From NCBI RefSeq assembly GCF_000237925.1, contig NC_031502.1:51535120-51599119 (forward strand): DNA of 64,000 nucleotides, read 5' to 3'. This document shows, in pieces, positions 51,754 to 62,683 of the stretch; the stretch's first letter is position 1; every line of letters starts with the position of its first letter. A program made the position numbers and the translations under genes. The stretch comes from Schistosoma mansoni (taxonomy: Eukaryota; Platyhelminthes; Trematoda; Strigeidida; Schistosomatidae). The notes beneath the pieces are model-generated. The model ran no database searches, had not been told where the DNA came from, and saw only the letters and a list, made by a program, of their open reading frames with translations.

Positions 51754-53387
51754 ACTCCGCCTGTAGCTCTTCTAGAGTTACTGCCGGTCCCAAGCCCGGG
51801 TAAAGGAGGAGGGTTGGGCATGGGGTTAGCGACCCCATCCCGTAGAAAAGCTAACTCGCTAAAAAACGCTAACCAGAAAAAATAGTTTAAACCATTTAAA
51901 CTCTGCCCTGGGAGTTGAAGGAATAATTATGACGTCTCATGATAAAAGCCGAAATTCTTCGGAAGTCACGAGACCGATGCACCTTCTAACAACCAGAACA
52001 AAACTCTTTATAGGTACACGGAACGTCCGGACAATGTGGGAGACAGGAAAGACCAGCCAAATAGCAATGGAAATGAGGAGATAGAACTTGGCAGTACTCG
52101 GAATCAGCGAAACCCATTGGACACAAACTGGACAAACAAGGCTACGTACAAGAGAGATGCTGCTGTACTGGGGTCACGAAGGGGAAAATGCTCCACACAC
52201 TCAGGGAGTTGCTCTAATGCTGTCCAAAGAAGCACGAAATTCACTTGTGGGATGGGAATCTCATGGACCCAGGATAATCAAAGCATCATTTAGAACAAAA
52301 AAGCAAGGGATCACAATGAACGTTATCCAATGTTATGCACCCACCAATGATAGCAACGACGATGATAAAGATCAGTTCTATGAAAGGCTACAATCAATTA
52401 TAGAGAAGTGCTCACGAAAGGACCTCACAATCATGATGGGAGATCTAAATGCTAAAGTTGGAGTGGACAACACAGGATATGAAGATGTAATTGGTCGACA
52501 TGGATTAGGAGAGAGAAATGAAAATGGCGAGAGACTTGCAAACCTATGTGCATTCAACAAATTGGTTATAGGTGGCACAATATTCCCACACAAGCGCATA
52601 CACAAAGCTACATGGATCTCACCGGACCACACCACAGAGAACCAGATAGATCACATCTGTATCAACAAAAAATTCCGAAGATCAATGGAAGATGTGAGGA
52701 CCCGGAGAGGAACTGACATAGCTTCAGATCACCACCTGGTTGTAGCCAAGATGAGACTGAAGCTAAAGAAACACTGGACAACTGGACAAACAGCACTACA
52801 GAGGTTCAATACAGCCTTTCTTCGAGATATTGACAAGCTCCATGAATTCAAGATAACTCTCAACTACAGGNNNNNNNNNNNNNNNNNNNNNNNNNNNNNN
52901 NNNNNNNNNNNNNNNNNNNNNNNNNNNNNNNNNNNNNNNNNNNNNNNNNNNNNNNNNNNNNNNNNNNNNNNNNNNNNNNNNNNNNNNNNNNNNNNNNNNN
53001 NNNNNNNNNNNNNNNNNNNNNNNNNNNNNNNNNNNNNNNNNNNNNNNNNNNNNNNNNNNNNNNNNNNNNNATGTTATGGGAGAGGACAAACCAGCAGGTT
53101 CCAGCTGAATAGGACATTAGGAAAAGACGTTGGAAGTGGATAGGACATACATTAAGGAAATCACCAATGTGCATTATAAGGCAATCCCTAACTTAGAATT
53201 CGGAAGAGAAGCGGAAAAGAGGAAGGCCAAAGAACACATTACGCCAGGAAATAGAAGCAGATATGAAGAGGATGAATGTTAACTGGAACGAACTGGAAAG
53301 GATTGCCCAGGACAGGGTTGGATGGAGAATGCTGGTGAGCGGCCTATGCTCCTCGAGGAGGGGTAACAGGCGTAAGTAAGTAAGTAA
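51754..53387 (+). mobile_element. RTE-A copy A8, full-length ends, with assembly gap
   Basis: Starts with the intact element 5' end (actccgcctg) and ends with taagtaagtaag. The visible coding sequence includes a complete-looking APE endonuclease: TRNVRTMWETG, ISETHW, TIMMGDLNAKVGVDN and IASDHHLV. One stop lies near 52,082. The middle is replaced by 200 Ns. The 3' part is almost identical to copy A4, sharing the stop in the LTWNPE motif. Inserted in CR1 copy G8 with perfect target duplication, so probably young. Confidence 0.92.
52871..53070. other. assembly gap of 200 N
   Basis: A run of exactly 200 N inside copy A8. Flanking element coordinates imply that well over 1 kb of RTE-A (linker and RT) should lie here, so the gap length looks like a placeholder. 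Confidence 0.95.
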
Positions 53388-53400
53388 GTCTTAAAGGTGA

Positions 53401-53658
53401 CCTTCTAGTGGCTTTCAGCATCCTTAACACTTCTGGACATCCCCTTAAACACCTTAAGCTTAGTCCAACATAAACTTTAGGAGTAACGCCCACAAACTGG
53501 AGACACAACACAGCAGAACGGACTGGAGACACCACTTCTACACCTTAAGAGTAGTCAGATGCTAGAATTCGCTGCCGGTTGAGCTAGTCCAAGCGACTTC
53601 CCAGGAGTCCTTTAAGAGAGAACTTGACATATTCTTAAGGACTAAGGATAATATCTTA
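53401..53658 (+). mobile_element. CR1-like LINE copy G8, 3' part
   Basis: Continues the CR1 sequence after the A8 insertion (LLVAFSILNTSGHPLKHLKL) to the element's 3' end near 53,655. It is the reverse of 28,666-28,920 with no difference seen by eye. Confidence 0.9.
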
Positions 53659-54140
53659 CTTACTCCTGTTACTCCCAATGGAGCATAGGCCGCCGACCAG
53701 CCTTCTCCAACCCACTCTGTCCTGGGCCTTCCTAGTTCCATTCAATTGTTGTTCACTCTTCTCATGTCTTTCTCCATTTTTCGGCGTAATGTGTTCTTTG
53801 ACCTTCCTCTTTTCCTTTGGCCTTCAGGATTCCATGTGAGTGCTTGTCTTGTAACACAATTGGGTGACTTCCTCAAAGTGTGCCCAATCCACTTCCAGCG
53901 CTTCTTCCTGATTTCTTCCTCCGCTGTAATCTGGTTTGTCCTCGCCCACAGTAGGATGTTGCTGATGTTGTTTGGCCAACGGATCCGAAGTATTTTGCGT
54001 AGACATCTGTTAATAAACACCTGTATCTTCTGGATGTTGGTTTTCGTAGTTCTCCGGGTTTCCGCCCCATACAGTAGAACTGTCTTGACATTTGTATTGA
54101 AAATTCTGATCTTGGTGTTGGTTGATAATTGTTTTGAGTT
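53659..54140 (-). mobile_element. RTE-A copy A9, 3' fragment
   Basis: 5'-truncated copy encoding [36 protein letters not shown] and the C terminus. It abuts the 3' end of G8 tail to tail; the same junction is present at 28,665/28,666. Confidence 0.88.
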
Positions 54141-55012
54141 TAAACCATTTGATATTACCATTCGTCACATTATATATATGTGAGTTCTATGGTAATACCC
54201 CATCGTTTCTCCAAAAGAGCAGAGTAGGAAAAAGTCATATGGGCTATAGAAGTGGTATTCCTCAAGTTACTGAGTAGTCAGATTCCCACTAAGTTAAAAG
54301 CATTAGCGAAGTCGCGTAACTACATGTGGCTGGCTGACAATTAATAAACCAAAACAAGTCTGAAGTAGAATAATTCGTGGGAGAAAATGTACACTTCGTT
54401 AAACGTTGACGTAGAAATCTGAGGGTTGATTGCAGCTTTGTGGTAGATTAATATCTAACTACCTCTGAAGTATAATTTCCCACATCAAAACCATTTACTT
54501 GGTATCCAACTTGTCTGACACTATTTTCGAGTAACTAACTAACTAACAAATCCACAGAAATAATATACAGCAAATATCTATCTAAATGTAAAATAAAAAC
54601 GAAGTGCGGCAAATAGGTTTCTTTTCACGGATTTCATTCACAACTGTACAATCATCAATACATACAATTATTTCAACTTCACCTTGAAGCCTTAAAAACG
54701 ATCTTACTGTCACCAAAGAAGAGCTATATTCTGTGCCATAGTGGAGACTTTTAATGTCGTCTTTTAAAAGGTCCTGTATTATTGTATATACGAAAGAATT
54801 TGCAATTAGTCGACCTCATTACCATTGGTCCTGCACGTGAACTTAGACTTAAGGAGACTGATCATTAATTTGGCAACTGACGTGTAGACGTTAGTACTTT
54901 TCGTTAAATGGATAAGTGTTTGTAAATTTCGCACTAAGTATTTTAACCCTAAAATTCTAGTTTTATTTTCTGTACCTTAACAGGTATCTTCCCGCATTTG
55001 CACTGGGACAAA
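54141..55012. other. upstream region of TMCO1
   Basis: AT-rich with no ORF or repeat recognised. It should contain the TMCO1 promoter or a 5' UTR exon, but no motif stands out. Confidence 0.4.
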
Positions 55013-58000
55013 ATGCTGCAAGACACACTTTCAATCATATGCATATCTTTTTTCACAGCATTTTTGGGAGAAGGTATAGATGTATAGCAATAACTTTCTA
55101 AATATAATTAAACGTTGTAGGCTTAACATGGCTTTTTGTATATAGAACAGAAAAATACCAAAAACTGAAAGCCGAGGTAGACAAGCAATCCAAGCGTTGT
55201 AAGTATTTTGACCTGTTGTTTTATGTATCTTTAAAGTAGAAAAGCAACGAGATGTTACAGAGTCAGCTATAGATCGCACTGCCAAAAAGCGTTTAGGTAA
55301 TTTTTATTTATTTCACTTACATTTTTAATATTCTCCAGAGAAGCAAGAAGAGCGATTCAAAAACATTAATCGGGAGTTATCTATGGCAAGTGAAATTTAC
55401 TCTAATTAGTACTTCACTCAAAAAGGTTAAAATGAAATCTATGTTTGCAGTCGGACTTATATTCACTTCATTATTCAATGTTTTCAGTAGTATGTAAGTT
55501 GATAATGTTTTGACATTGTTGAATTCAAAGTATAAGAGCTATTATTGAATAAGCGTGAGGAATACGTTTTTTTTATTAATACTAGATGTTTGTAGTTACG
55601 CATATATTATAAAAGCTGGAATTAAACATTGACATTTAACTCTTCTTGGCTGACTATTAGTCCCAATTCTTCAGCAGAACGACTATTCGAAAAATATAAT
55701 TATCAGCCACCAAAGAATTTTTTAATCGATTAAAGCTACTAACGTATACGGCGAAAATGGACGTTCCTATGATTTTTTTTTGAGTATAATATTGTTAATT
55801 AGTTAACGGTCAGCTAACTCTCCTACTATCTCGCCAATAGCATACCTGCTATAGAAGTATGCTTGCACCTCTACTTCAATATGGGTCCTGAGACCTGATA
55901 TTTTATGATCAACAACAAGTGTTATCCTCAAAACTTACGGTTTCACAACATCTAAAGTGTAACTTATAATTCAAACCACATGTAAAATAAAATGAAGTGA
56001 TGTTTCTTAGCTTTGCTTGCTTTTTGTAACCATTCATTGTAAAGAAAGAAAATCATCCTGCATAGATAGTGTTATCATTATTTTGCTTAGCTACCATGAA
56101 GTAAATGATAGAAGTTAAGGTTTTTAGATGGAATAAAAATGTAATATAACTCTCTCAAATTAAATCCCAATATCTAGGGTTTAGTGTATATGGCAAGTTA
56201 ATGTCACATTTCTCTTGTTTTGTGTTGTGCGTTTTTTGTATTGTACTTCTCTAATAGTATGATCGCTGCTATCTGTTTTGTATAGTGTTATTGACCCAGT
56301 CAGAATTTGTATTCGGTCTCATATGGACCATTTTGGATTAGCGTGATAAGTATTCTGATTATCTAAAGTTTTATCTAGCAATTAATCACAATATGTAAAT
56401 TACAAAAACAGCAGTCCCGAAGTTAAGCATGGAAATTTCATTGGGAAAAAATATGATTAGAGCATTAGGTTATTCAACATAGACAATGCGTTTTATCCAA
56501 AAAAAGGAAAGCAGCAAGGCCTTTATTTCTTGCATGTGAAACTCATTGGAAGTTGATATTCAACCAACCGACCACTTCATTTCTCGAGATCTAGGCGAAC
56601 TGTTAATTATCACTATCCCTCTCATGCAATTGGTTTTACTCAGTCTATACTTGTTTGCTAAATCATATCACGAAACTCCTAGGTTCCATTTAATAGGACA
56701 GTAGCTTATTGATTAAAACAATCAACTTTTAGAAACTAGTTCACAGATTTGAATTTGGGTCTGTCTCTTTTGATTTAGGCAACTGCACGTTACCCACACA
56801 TAAAATATGTCGAACTCAAAGTCAGTCATCTACAACGTAGGACCAGGTACATATATGCATTGGTCTAAGTTGCCATACCTCATCAACACGACAAGATCAA
56901 CACCGGATTCATAAAAGCAGTTACTTCAATGAGAGTAATATATTTATATTAAAGATTGCAACAAGGATATGACCAGAGAGAAAGAACTAGTTCGTAGAAA
57001 GAAAGGTATAAAGTAATTTTAATCTCACAGTTTAAGGGAAGACAAAGAATGTTTATACCTACACCATTGTGATCGATTCTGAGCCATGTCACCCAGAGTC
57101 TCCAACCATTGGTTACGATAGTCATGCAGACCCCAGTCAGGTAGTCTGCATCTATCAACATATCTCAGACCAGAAGTTAGTGACTTTAAGGACTGATGCC
57201 ACGTTCTGGCTTGGACATCTCTAGCTTTCTTCTATCAGTCTCCAACACTAGTCAGCATTGCGCATCATGGTAATCAGTTGTTGGGCCTGCGTATTACGTG
57301 GCTCAACCATCTCAGTCGATAAAGATCGGTAACCTTATCAACTGATTCACCATCATTTCCTAATACGCTAAGTTTAACCTCACTCAAAGACGAATATATG
57401 TAGCCATATTTGATTTGTTAGTTTAATGAATTGATATTTTCTACTAATTTATTATATTACCCCAGTTGGTGTTCTTACAAATATTTTATTTGCAATACTT
57501 CTGATTAGGTTTGATGGACGTGTCGTTGCAAAATTGCCGTTTGTCCCTTTCTCATGGATTCAAGGACTATCTCATAGGAATCTCCCGGGCAGTGATTTCA
57601 CAGATGCTTCTTTTGTCTTCGTGTATATATTGTGTACGATGTCAATCCGACAGGTAATTTAATAGAAATCAATATGAGTACGATTATTTATGTAGCTTTT
57701 TACTGTCTTCAGTATTTAGGCAAATAAATCTATATCTCATTCCATGCATTTTCCAAAAAGGACTTCAATTATTTTACTTTTGTATTTCAATATTCGTATT
57801 TGTTCTTCGTTTCTACTTATAAACATGTCATCTTATTCTTCTATGTATTAATTTGCCTTATTCTGTTCTTTCTATGAAGTATGTTTTCAAATGTTTGAAC
57901 CTTAGAAGTTCACTGAACTTTTAAAAATTAGTTATTCACCAGAAATGTAGCTAAAGGAGAAAAAAGCCATTATCCGAGTCTTGTTCAATGTACTTTATTT

Positions 58001-59225
58001 TGATAGAATAAATTGATACCGTAATTAGTTGTGGTTATTAACCTTCCAATAATACCATTTTGACTACTCATTTGATTTGGCTGTAAAACCATTATCAGCG
58101 AAATTCCTATAGGTCTATGACATAACAAGTTTTCCTATAAGTAAATTATTGAGCTCTGTAAGAAAATATGTTGATAGATAGGATCATAATCTATAATATA
58201 GACAAGTGTTTTTGATAAGTATGGAAAGTTAGTAAATTTAGGAAAGACATATACTAAAAAGTATGCTCTTAAAATGGATTGTTTCACCCCAAAATTAATT
58301 TCTGGTTTAGTAGTAAAGATTAACTTTAAACAACTGATGTCTACAAGGTTATCACTTGTAACATTTTTGAAGTAGACAAAACATCAGATAAAACTAATAT
58401 TATGTTGATAAATGATGATTCAATACAACTCAGTAATCAAGCACAACTTTATTTTGATCCATACCTTTTTTATATAAGGTTTATTTATTTATTTATTTGT
58501 ACACATAAATATTGGTACAAAAAGGCACCAGATATATATGCGCCGCACAAATCTCATTTGATTTGTGTGAGGGCTGGAATAGTGCCCGGGTGCCCAAACC
58601 TGAACAGGTGGTTTTATTAGGGGCCACACTTCGAGTCTTTGACCTGAAGATCTGATCCACAAGGCAGTGGAGTATCGTAAGGAGATGCAGTTCCATGGCA
58701 GCCGGTGACCAAAAATTGGTTCATACCTCATTTGTTCCCTCGAGACACTGGAACCCATGTGCACCATTGGTTTGGAATCAAGGTTTTCCAACTCCCCTAG
58801 GTGGACCCCCCCGTGTCCACCAACCCGGTTAAAACGCCGGAAAATCGCTTTTCGTCCTCTCAATTTCGTAAACAACAGTAATGCCACGAGAAGGCAGTGA
58901 GTAGGACTTTCCTGGCAGAGGGTATACACGCGTGGCCATATGAAAGCATTTCGAGGGGAAGAGCGGACTCTCCCACTCTCGGCCGTACCAGGGCATTTGG
59001 GGGAATATAAGGTTTAGTGATTTTACTCAGTTGATAAGATAAAGTGAAGTTGGAGTCAGCAACCCATTTGGTTACGACGTATTAATAATTGGTTGTTAAT
59101 TTCATAAAATCGAAATTTATTAAATCTATACATTTTATGTTTTTTTTAAGAATGTACAAAAGATCTTGGGTTTTGCTCCTTCTCGGTCATTCAATAAACA
59201 GTCTACAGGATTTGCTCAAAGTTAA
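55013..59225 (+). CDS. TMCO1: TMCO1, ER membrane calcium-load-activated / translocon-associated protein
   Basis: Endoplasmic reticulum membrane protein of the Get1/EMC3/TMCO1 (Oxa1) superfamily, known as a calcium-load-activated channel and as part of a multipass-protein translocon complex. Seven coding exons: 55,013-55,073, 55,121-55,198, 55,237-55,296, 55,339-55,385, 55,426-55,493, 57,509-57,653 and 59,151-59,225. They give 177 residues against 188 in the common human form. An N-terminal membrane segment (SIICISFFTAFLGEGLTW) is followed by YRTEKYQKLKAEVDKQSKR, a coiled coil, MKSMFAVGLIFTSLFNVF, FDGRVVAKLPF, IQGLSHRNLPG, YILCTMSIRQ and KILGFAPSR. Introns 1-4 are 47, 38, 42 and 40 nt; introns 5 and 6 are 2.0 and 1.5 kb and hold repeats. 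Intron 4 uses a GC donor. Confidence 0.93.
55386..55425 (+). other. TMCO1: GC-AG intron 4 of TMCO1 (40 nt)
   Basis: The donor is gcaagt, the consensus for GC-AG introns, and the acceptor is aaaaag. This is the only choice that keeps the frame: it joins ...RELSM to VKMKSMFAVG, matching the conserved SMVRMKSMFAIG of vertebrate TMCO1. Using the nearby GT at 55,390 gives a stop immediately after the junction. Confidence 0.85.
56822..57381 (-). mobile_element. RTE-B copy B3, 3' fragment in TMCO1 intron 5
   Basis: 5'-truncated copy carrying the C-terminal coding end and 3' UTR with a short agtcagtca tail. It is flanked by actcaaag at 56,814-56,821 and 57,382-57,389, of which the first bases could be microhomology. 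It is antisense to TMCO1. Confidence 0.85.
58484..59004 (-). mobile_element. unclassified 521-bp AAAT-tailed unit in TMCO1 intron 6
   Basis: Flanked by a perfect 12-bp direct repeat, atataaggttta, at 58,472-58,483 and 59,005-59,016. On the minus strand it ends in aaataaataaataaa, as expected for a retroposed unit. It is GC-rich compared with its surroundings. It has an open frame of 146 codons (58,929-58,489), including REQMRYEPIFGHRLPWNC, but no RT, endonuclease or transposase motif and no clear Pol III box. A second 3' end of the same family is at 22.81-22.87 kb. It may be a SINE-like unit, the end of a larger unrecognised element, or a retrocopy of a repeated transcript. Confidence 0.75.
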
Positions 59226-59330
59226 CGTTTGACAGTCAATCCAGTCACAATGTATATTCTTCGATGTATTCAACACAAAAATGTATTATTAATAACTTTA
59301 TGACTTTGATGTGGTTTGTTTTCTTTTCTT

Positions 59331-59336
59331 AATAAA
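59331..59336 (+). terminator. poly(A) signal of TMCO1
   Basis: Consensus aataaa 106 bases after the TMCO1 stop codon, on the same strand. Confidence 0.6.
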
Positions 59337-60985
59337 ATCCCTCGACTGAATGATAACATTAAAATTGCTATCCAATTGTAAAACTGTATATTTGTTAGTT
59401 GTTTCTTTTCTCTTAATCATAATATATTAGTTGGTACTTCGTTTTTGGCGGCCTATGCTTCTCCACGAAGGGTAACGGGCATAAGAAAGGGATGTACTTA
59501 TTTTTATGTAATACTAATAAAAACAAAAGCAACAAATTATCCACATTGGAACAATCATTGATCATTAAAGAATTTCACTGTTTCTTCTTCAACAACAAAA
59601 TGATATGCTTTCAAAGACTACTAATTTACACGTATCAGAATCAAACAATTTAGCTAAAGTGAACTAGTTAAGTTGCACTATATGTAATACATCCATAAGA
59701 GCTTGGTATCTAAGAGAAGCGTTAGAAATACTGACTATCAGAATAAAATCAACTAAGAGTGTTAAACTATAAAAGAATAAAATAAATGAATTGACAATTA
59801 TTATACTGCTTAAAATGATTACCAAAATATACAGTGAGAAGTACATTAAAATTCAGTATCCTAGACAAATATCGACTTTTAAAGTAAGAATGAGTTAGCA
59901 GTGAATTTGTGTATATTAATCACGGCAAGAAATTATCGATTTTTTTCAACGCTTAATTTCAATGTGAATTGGGTACAAACTGCAACTTTGTAGTGCATCC
60001 CGTTTGCGTTGTTATGATTATGAATAACAGAAACCAATTAAAGAAAGGAATATTCAGATTAAAGTAAAACAGATGGCTACTAAACAACTAATTTATACGG
60101 AAAGGCTACCTCGGATATAGTTTACCTTCACAACTGACTAGATATCTTATTGTATAACTAATGTAATGACTCATTTTATCCACATGAATTTAATGTAACT
60201 GTGTGGCCGACGTTATGGTGTAGTTATTACGAATTTAGAATGTATGAAACTATTAGTTCTGTTGGATAAAAATTTTATATTGAACGAAACGAATAGGTGA
60301 TGTGATGCACAAAGCTACAGAAGCGTCCGCTATCTATTAAGAACTATATTGATGTAATACTTAAGTTTATTTCGACTAAACTGTAGTATTATTAATCTTA
60401 AGTATTTTGATCAGATGTTCACTTTGCACTAAATATCGAGGCGCGTGTGATTTAATTCTGACAAAGCTAACTATTCATGTAATTAACGATTGTATATTAT
60501 GCCTACATACCTTGTAGTAATCCCTAGAAGATTGTTGTAAGAATGAAAGGCAATTTATTGTCCCGTTAGTGTTCACATCCGTCTGGGCGCATATTAAACT
60601 TTTTGTTGACAGCAATAGTTTAGGCTGCGTCATGAAGCACAAATGTTCTGTCCAAAATAAAACTGCAAGTTGCTCTCATGAAATGTTTACTACCTACCAG
60701 GAACTATGATCTTTACAATCTACCCTTCGTGGAGTAGTACTTATCGCTGTGTCCACTTCGATCCTCGATATTTACTGAAGCATTACTAGTTAGAGAAGAA
60801 ACGGAACTGAGATATATTATCAAATTGTCAGTTTGTTGGAGGTTTAGCCGAGTTATGTGAACAGCCAAATGGATCTTCAGTATACTAAAAATCCGTGACA
60901 TAACTCAAAATTAACAACAAATGCACTGACTAGTCATCGTTTAAACTTTGAAAATGTAGTTACCCTTCAGTTATTTTCCCGTAAA
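59337..60985. other. intergenic, only a short RTE-A remnant recognised
   Basis: AT-rich. Apart from the ~45-base RTE-A 3' end at 59,446-59,490, no gene or repeat was found. Confidence 0.4.
59446..59490 (+). mobile_element. RTE-A 3' end remnant (A11)
   Basis: The stretch ggcggcctatgcttctcc and gggtaacgggcataag matches the final ~45 bases of RTE-A. No target duplication was found. Confidence 0.7.
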
Positions 60986-60998
60986 TGTAGCTTGTTAA

Positions 60999-61380
60999 CT
61001 ACTACATCTATCGTCAAGAAGGTACAAGTATTTATAAACAGTTGTCTACGCAAAATACTCAACATTCACTGGCCGGATACTATCAGTAACAGCGTTTTAT
61101 AGGAGAGGACAAACCAGCAGGTTCCAGATAAAGAGAAAATTAGGAAAAGACGTTGAAAGTGGATAAGACATACATTAAGAAAATCACGAGGCAATCCCTA
61201 ACTTGGAATCCGGAAAGGAAGCGGAAAAGAGGAAGGCCAAAGAACACATTGTGCCGGGAAATAGAAGCAGATATAAAAAGGATGAATAACAACTGGAAAG
61301 GATTGCCGTGGACAGAGTTGGATGGAGAATGCTGGTGGGCGGCCTATGCTCCTCGATGAAGAGTAACAGGCGTAAGTAAG
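60999..61380 (+). mobile_element. RTE-A copy A10, 382-bp 3' insertion
   Basis: 5'-truncated copy that starts in the [11 protein letters not shown] region and ends with gtaagtaag. It is flanked by a perfect 13-bp target duplication, tgtagcttgttaa, at 60,986-60,998 and 61,381-61,393. It keeps the intact [18 protein letters not shown] motif that is nonsense in A4 and A8, so it comes from a different source lineage. It has some small indels and stops elsewhere. Confidence 0.93.
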
Positions 61381-61393
61381 TGTAGCTTGTTAA

Positions 61394-61806
61394 TCCTAAC
61401 TACTTTTCGTGTTTAGTGAATAGTTTTCAATCAATCTATAGTTTAGTGATTCAATTTATGAGTGGTTGTACAGCAATACTTATGCAACGCTAGATTTGTG
61501 AACAAAAAACACATCAAATAAACTATTCACTGACATTTCATATGATGTCTTCCTTTGTTAAACAATATCAAAAAAGTACAATTTGTAAAAAAATAACTAA
61601 ATAATTGTTTACTACTAAAATTGATGTTACAAAAGAAATGGTTTTGAAAAGCCATGTAAAAAAGGAAGCCATTTGAAAAAAAAATCTTTATAAATTCAAT
61701 ATTATAAAGAGCTAATGTAAATATATTAAATAAGAAAATATAATAATAAAACAGGTTTTACTAAATCACAGCCTTTAAAAAATATCATTTTTAAAAACTT
61801 AGTTCT
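61394..61806. other. 3' flank of the AN1-like gene
   Basis: Very AT-rich and probably includes the 3' UTR of the gene on the minus strand. No clear minus-strand poly(A) signal was assigned. Confidence 0.4.
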
Positions 61807-62202
61807 TCAGCATCGTTCACGTAACTCTCTAAGTTTTGCTTTACGTTCACGTAAAGCAAGTTTTAATGCTTCCTTTTTTTCATCTGGATCCCAACCACAA
61901 GCTATAGATGTAGCACCACCACCACCACCTTCTTCGGTAGTTGGTTCTGAGTTCAACGGACAAGCAGTGTGTTTTCCAATTGGACGATGTACAAGGCAAT
62001 AAGCACGTTTACATTTTGGACATTTACTATTTGATAAAGATAGGCCATCACTATCAGCTAATAATTTACATTTAGACTCTGTGCATAAACGTTGCATAAG
62101 TTTTATCATTGCTTCTACATCATTTGGATGAACTTCACCGAGTTTAGCTGATGCAGTTTTTGCTTTTATCGTTGGATTATTGATATCTAGTGTTAACTTT
62201 TC
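61807..62202 (-). CDS. AN1-like zinc-finger protein, last exon
   Basis: Terminal exon of a host gene. A minus-strand acceptor (aattgtag) precedes 62,202, and the exon reads in phase 0 for 131 codons to the stop at 61,807. After an acidic/helical segment (EVHPNDVEAMIKLMQRLC) it shows a cysteine/histidine pattern, C-x4-C-x16-C-x2-C-x4-C-x2-H-x5-H-x2-C, containing KCPKCKRAYCLVHRPIGKH. This resembles an AN1-type zinc finger, though the first pair is spaced C-x4-C, not C-x2-C, and the middle spacing is long. A glycine run and a basic helical tail (KKEALKLALRERKAKLRELR) follow. Upstream exons are not visible before the Penelope-like element and may lie outside the window. I do not recognise the full protein, and its function is not assigned. 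Confidence 0.7.
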   Translation of the reverse strand, partial: EKLTLDINNPTIKAKTASAKLGEVHPNDVEAMIKLMQRLCTESKCKLLADSDGLSLSNSKCPKCKRAYCLVHRPIGKHTACPLNSEPTTEEGGGGGATSIACGWDPDEKKEALKLALRERKAKLRELRERC

Positions 62203-62389
62203 CTACAATTAAGATTAAAATGAAATAAAAGAAAAAAAGAACCATATCTAATTGGTCTATTATTTTAAGCTTAATTTGTACAAAGAATACATATTCATAA
62301 CTAAATTCAGATAAAATCTGAGTGAAATTGAAGACAGATGTATCATAATTCCTATAATTTTTAAGCGTATGTTGGGTTATAAGCAAACA

Positions 62390-62458
62390 TGGATAGTGGC
62401 TAGCAGTGGAATCCAGGACGCGCGTTTCATCCTATTTGGGACTCGTCAGCTGGGTTGA
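62390..62458 (-). repeat. hammerhead-bearing arm of family 1 repeat
   Basis: A single arm of the 13.2-kb repeat family. On the minus strand all hammerhead core elements are present: ctgacga (62,449-62,443), a stem II of gtcc/ggat around caaata, gaaac (from 62,428) and the gtc cleavage triplet (62,419-62,417), then ctgg, which can pair with ccag just before the first box. The tRNA-like core is missing; the copy stops at 62,458. Confidence 0.75.
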
Positions 62459-62683
62459 TTTATTTTATTAAAACCAAACTTTGCACCTACCAATTTCAAG
62501 TACAATACAAATATAGAATACCAATATTTCTAAGTATATTGTGTTTGAGTACAACTCCTATCGATAACTTACACGAATCATTCGTTAAGATTAAAAAAAA
62601 ATAGCTTGACAAAAATTGGGCGTCGAGTATAGAGAAGTCATTATATTTGAAATAATCTCAGCGGCTGAAATTTAAATAATTCC

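Noticed and set aside
55390-55425. GT-AG version of TMCO1 intron 4
   Set aside because: Joining 55,389 to 55,426 creates a stop codon at the junction and loses the conserved sequence.
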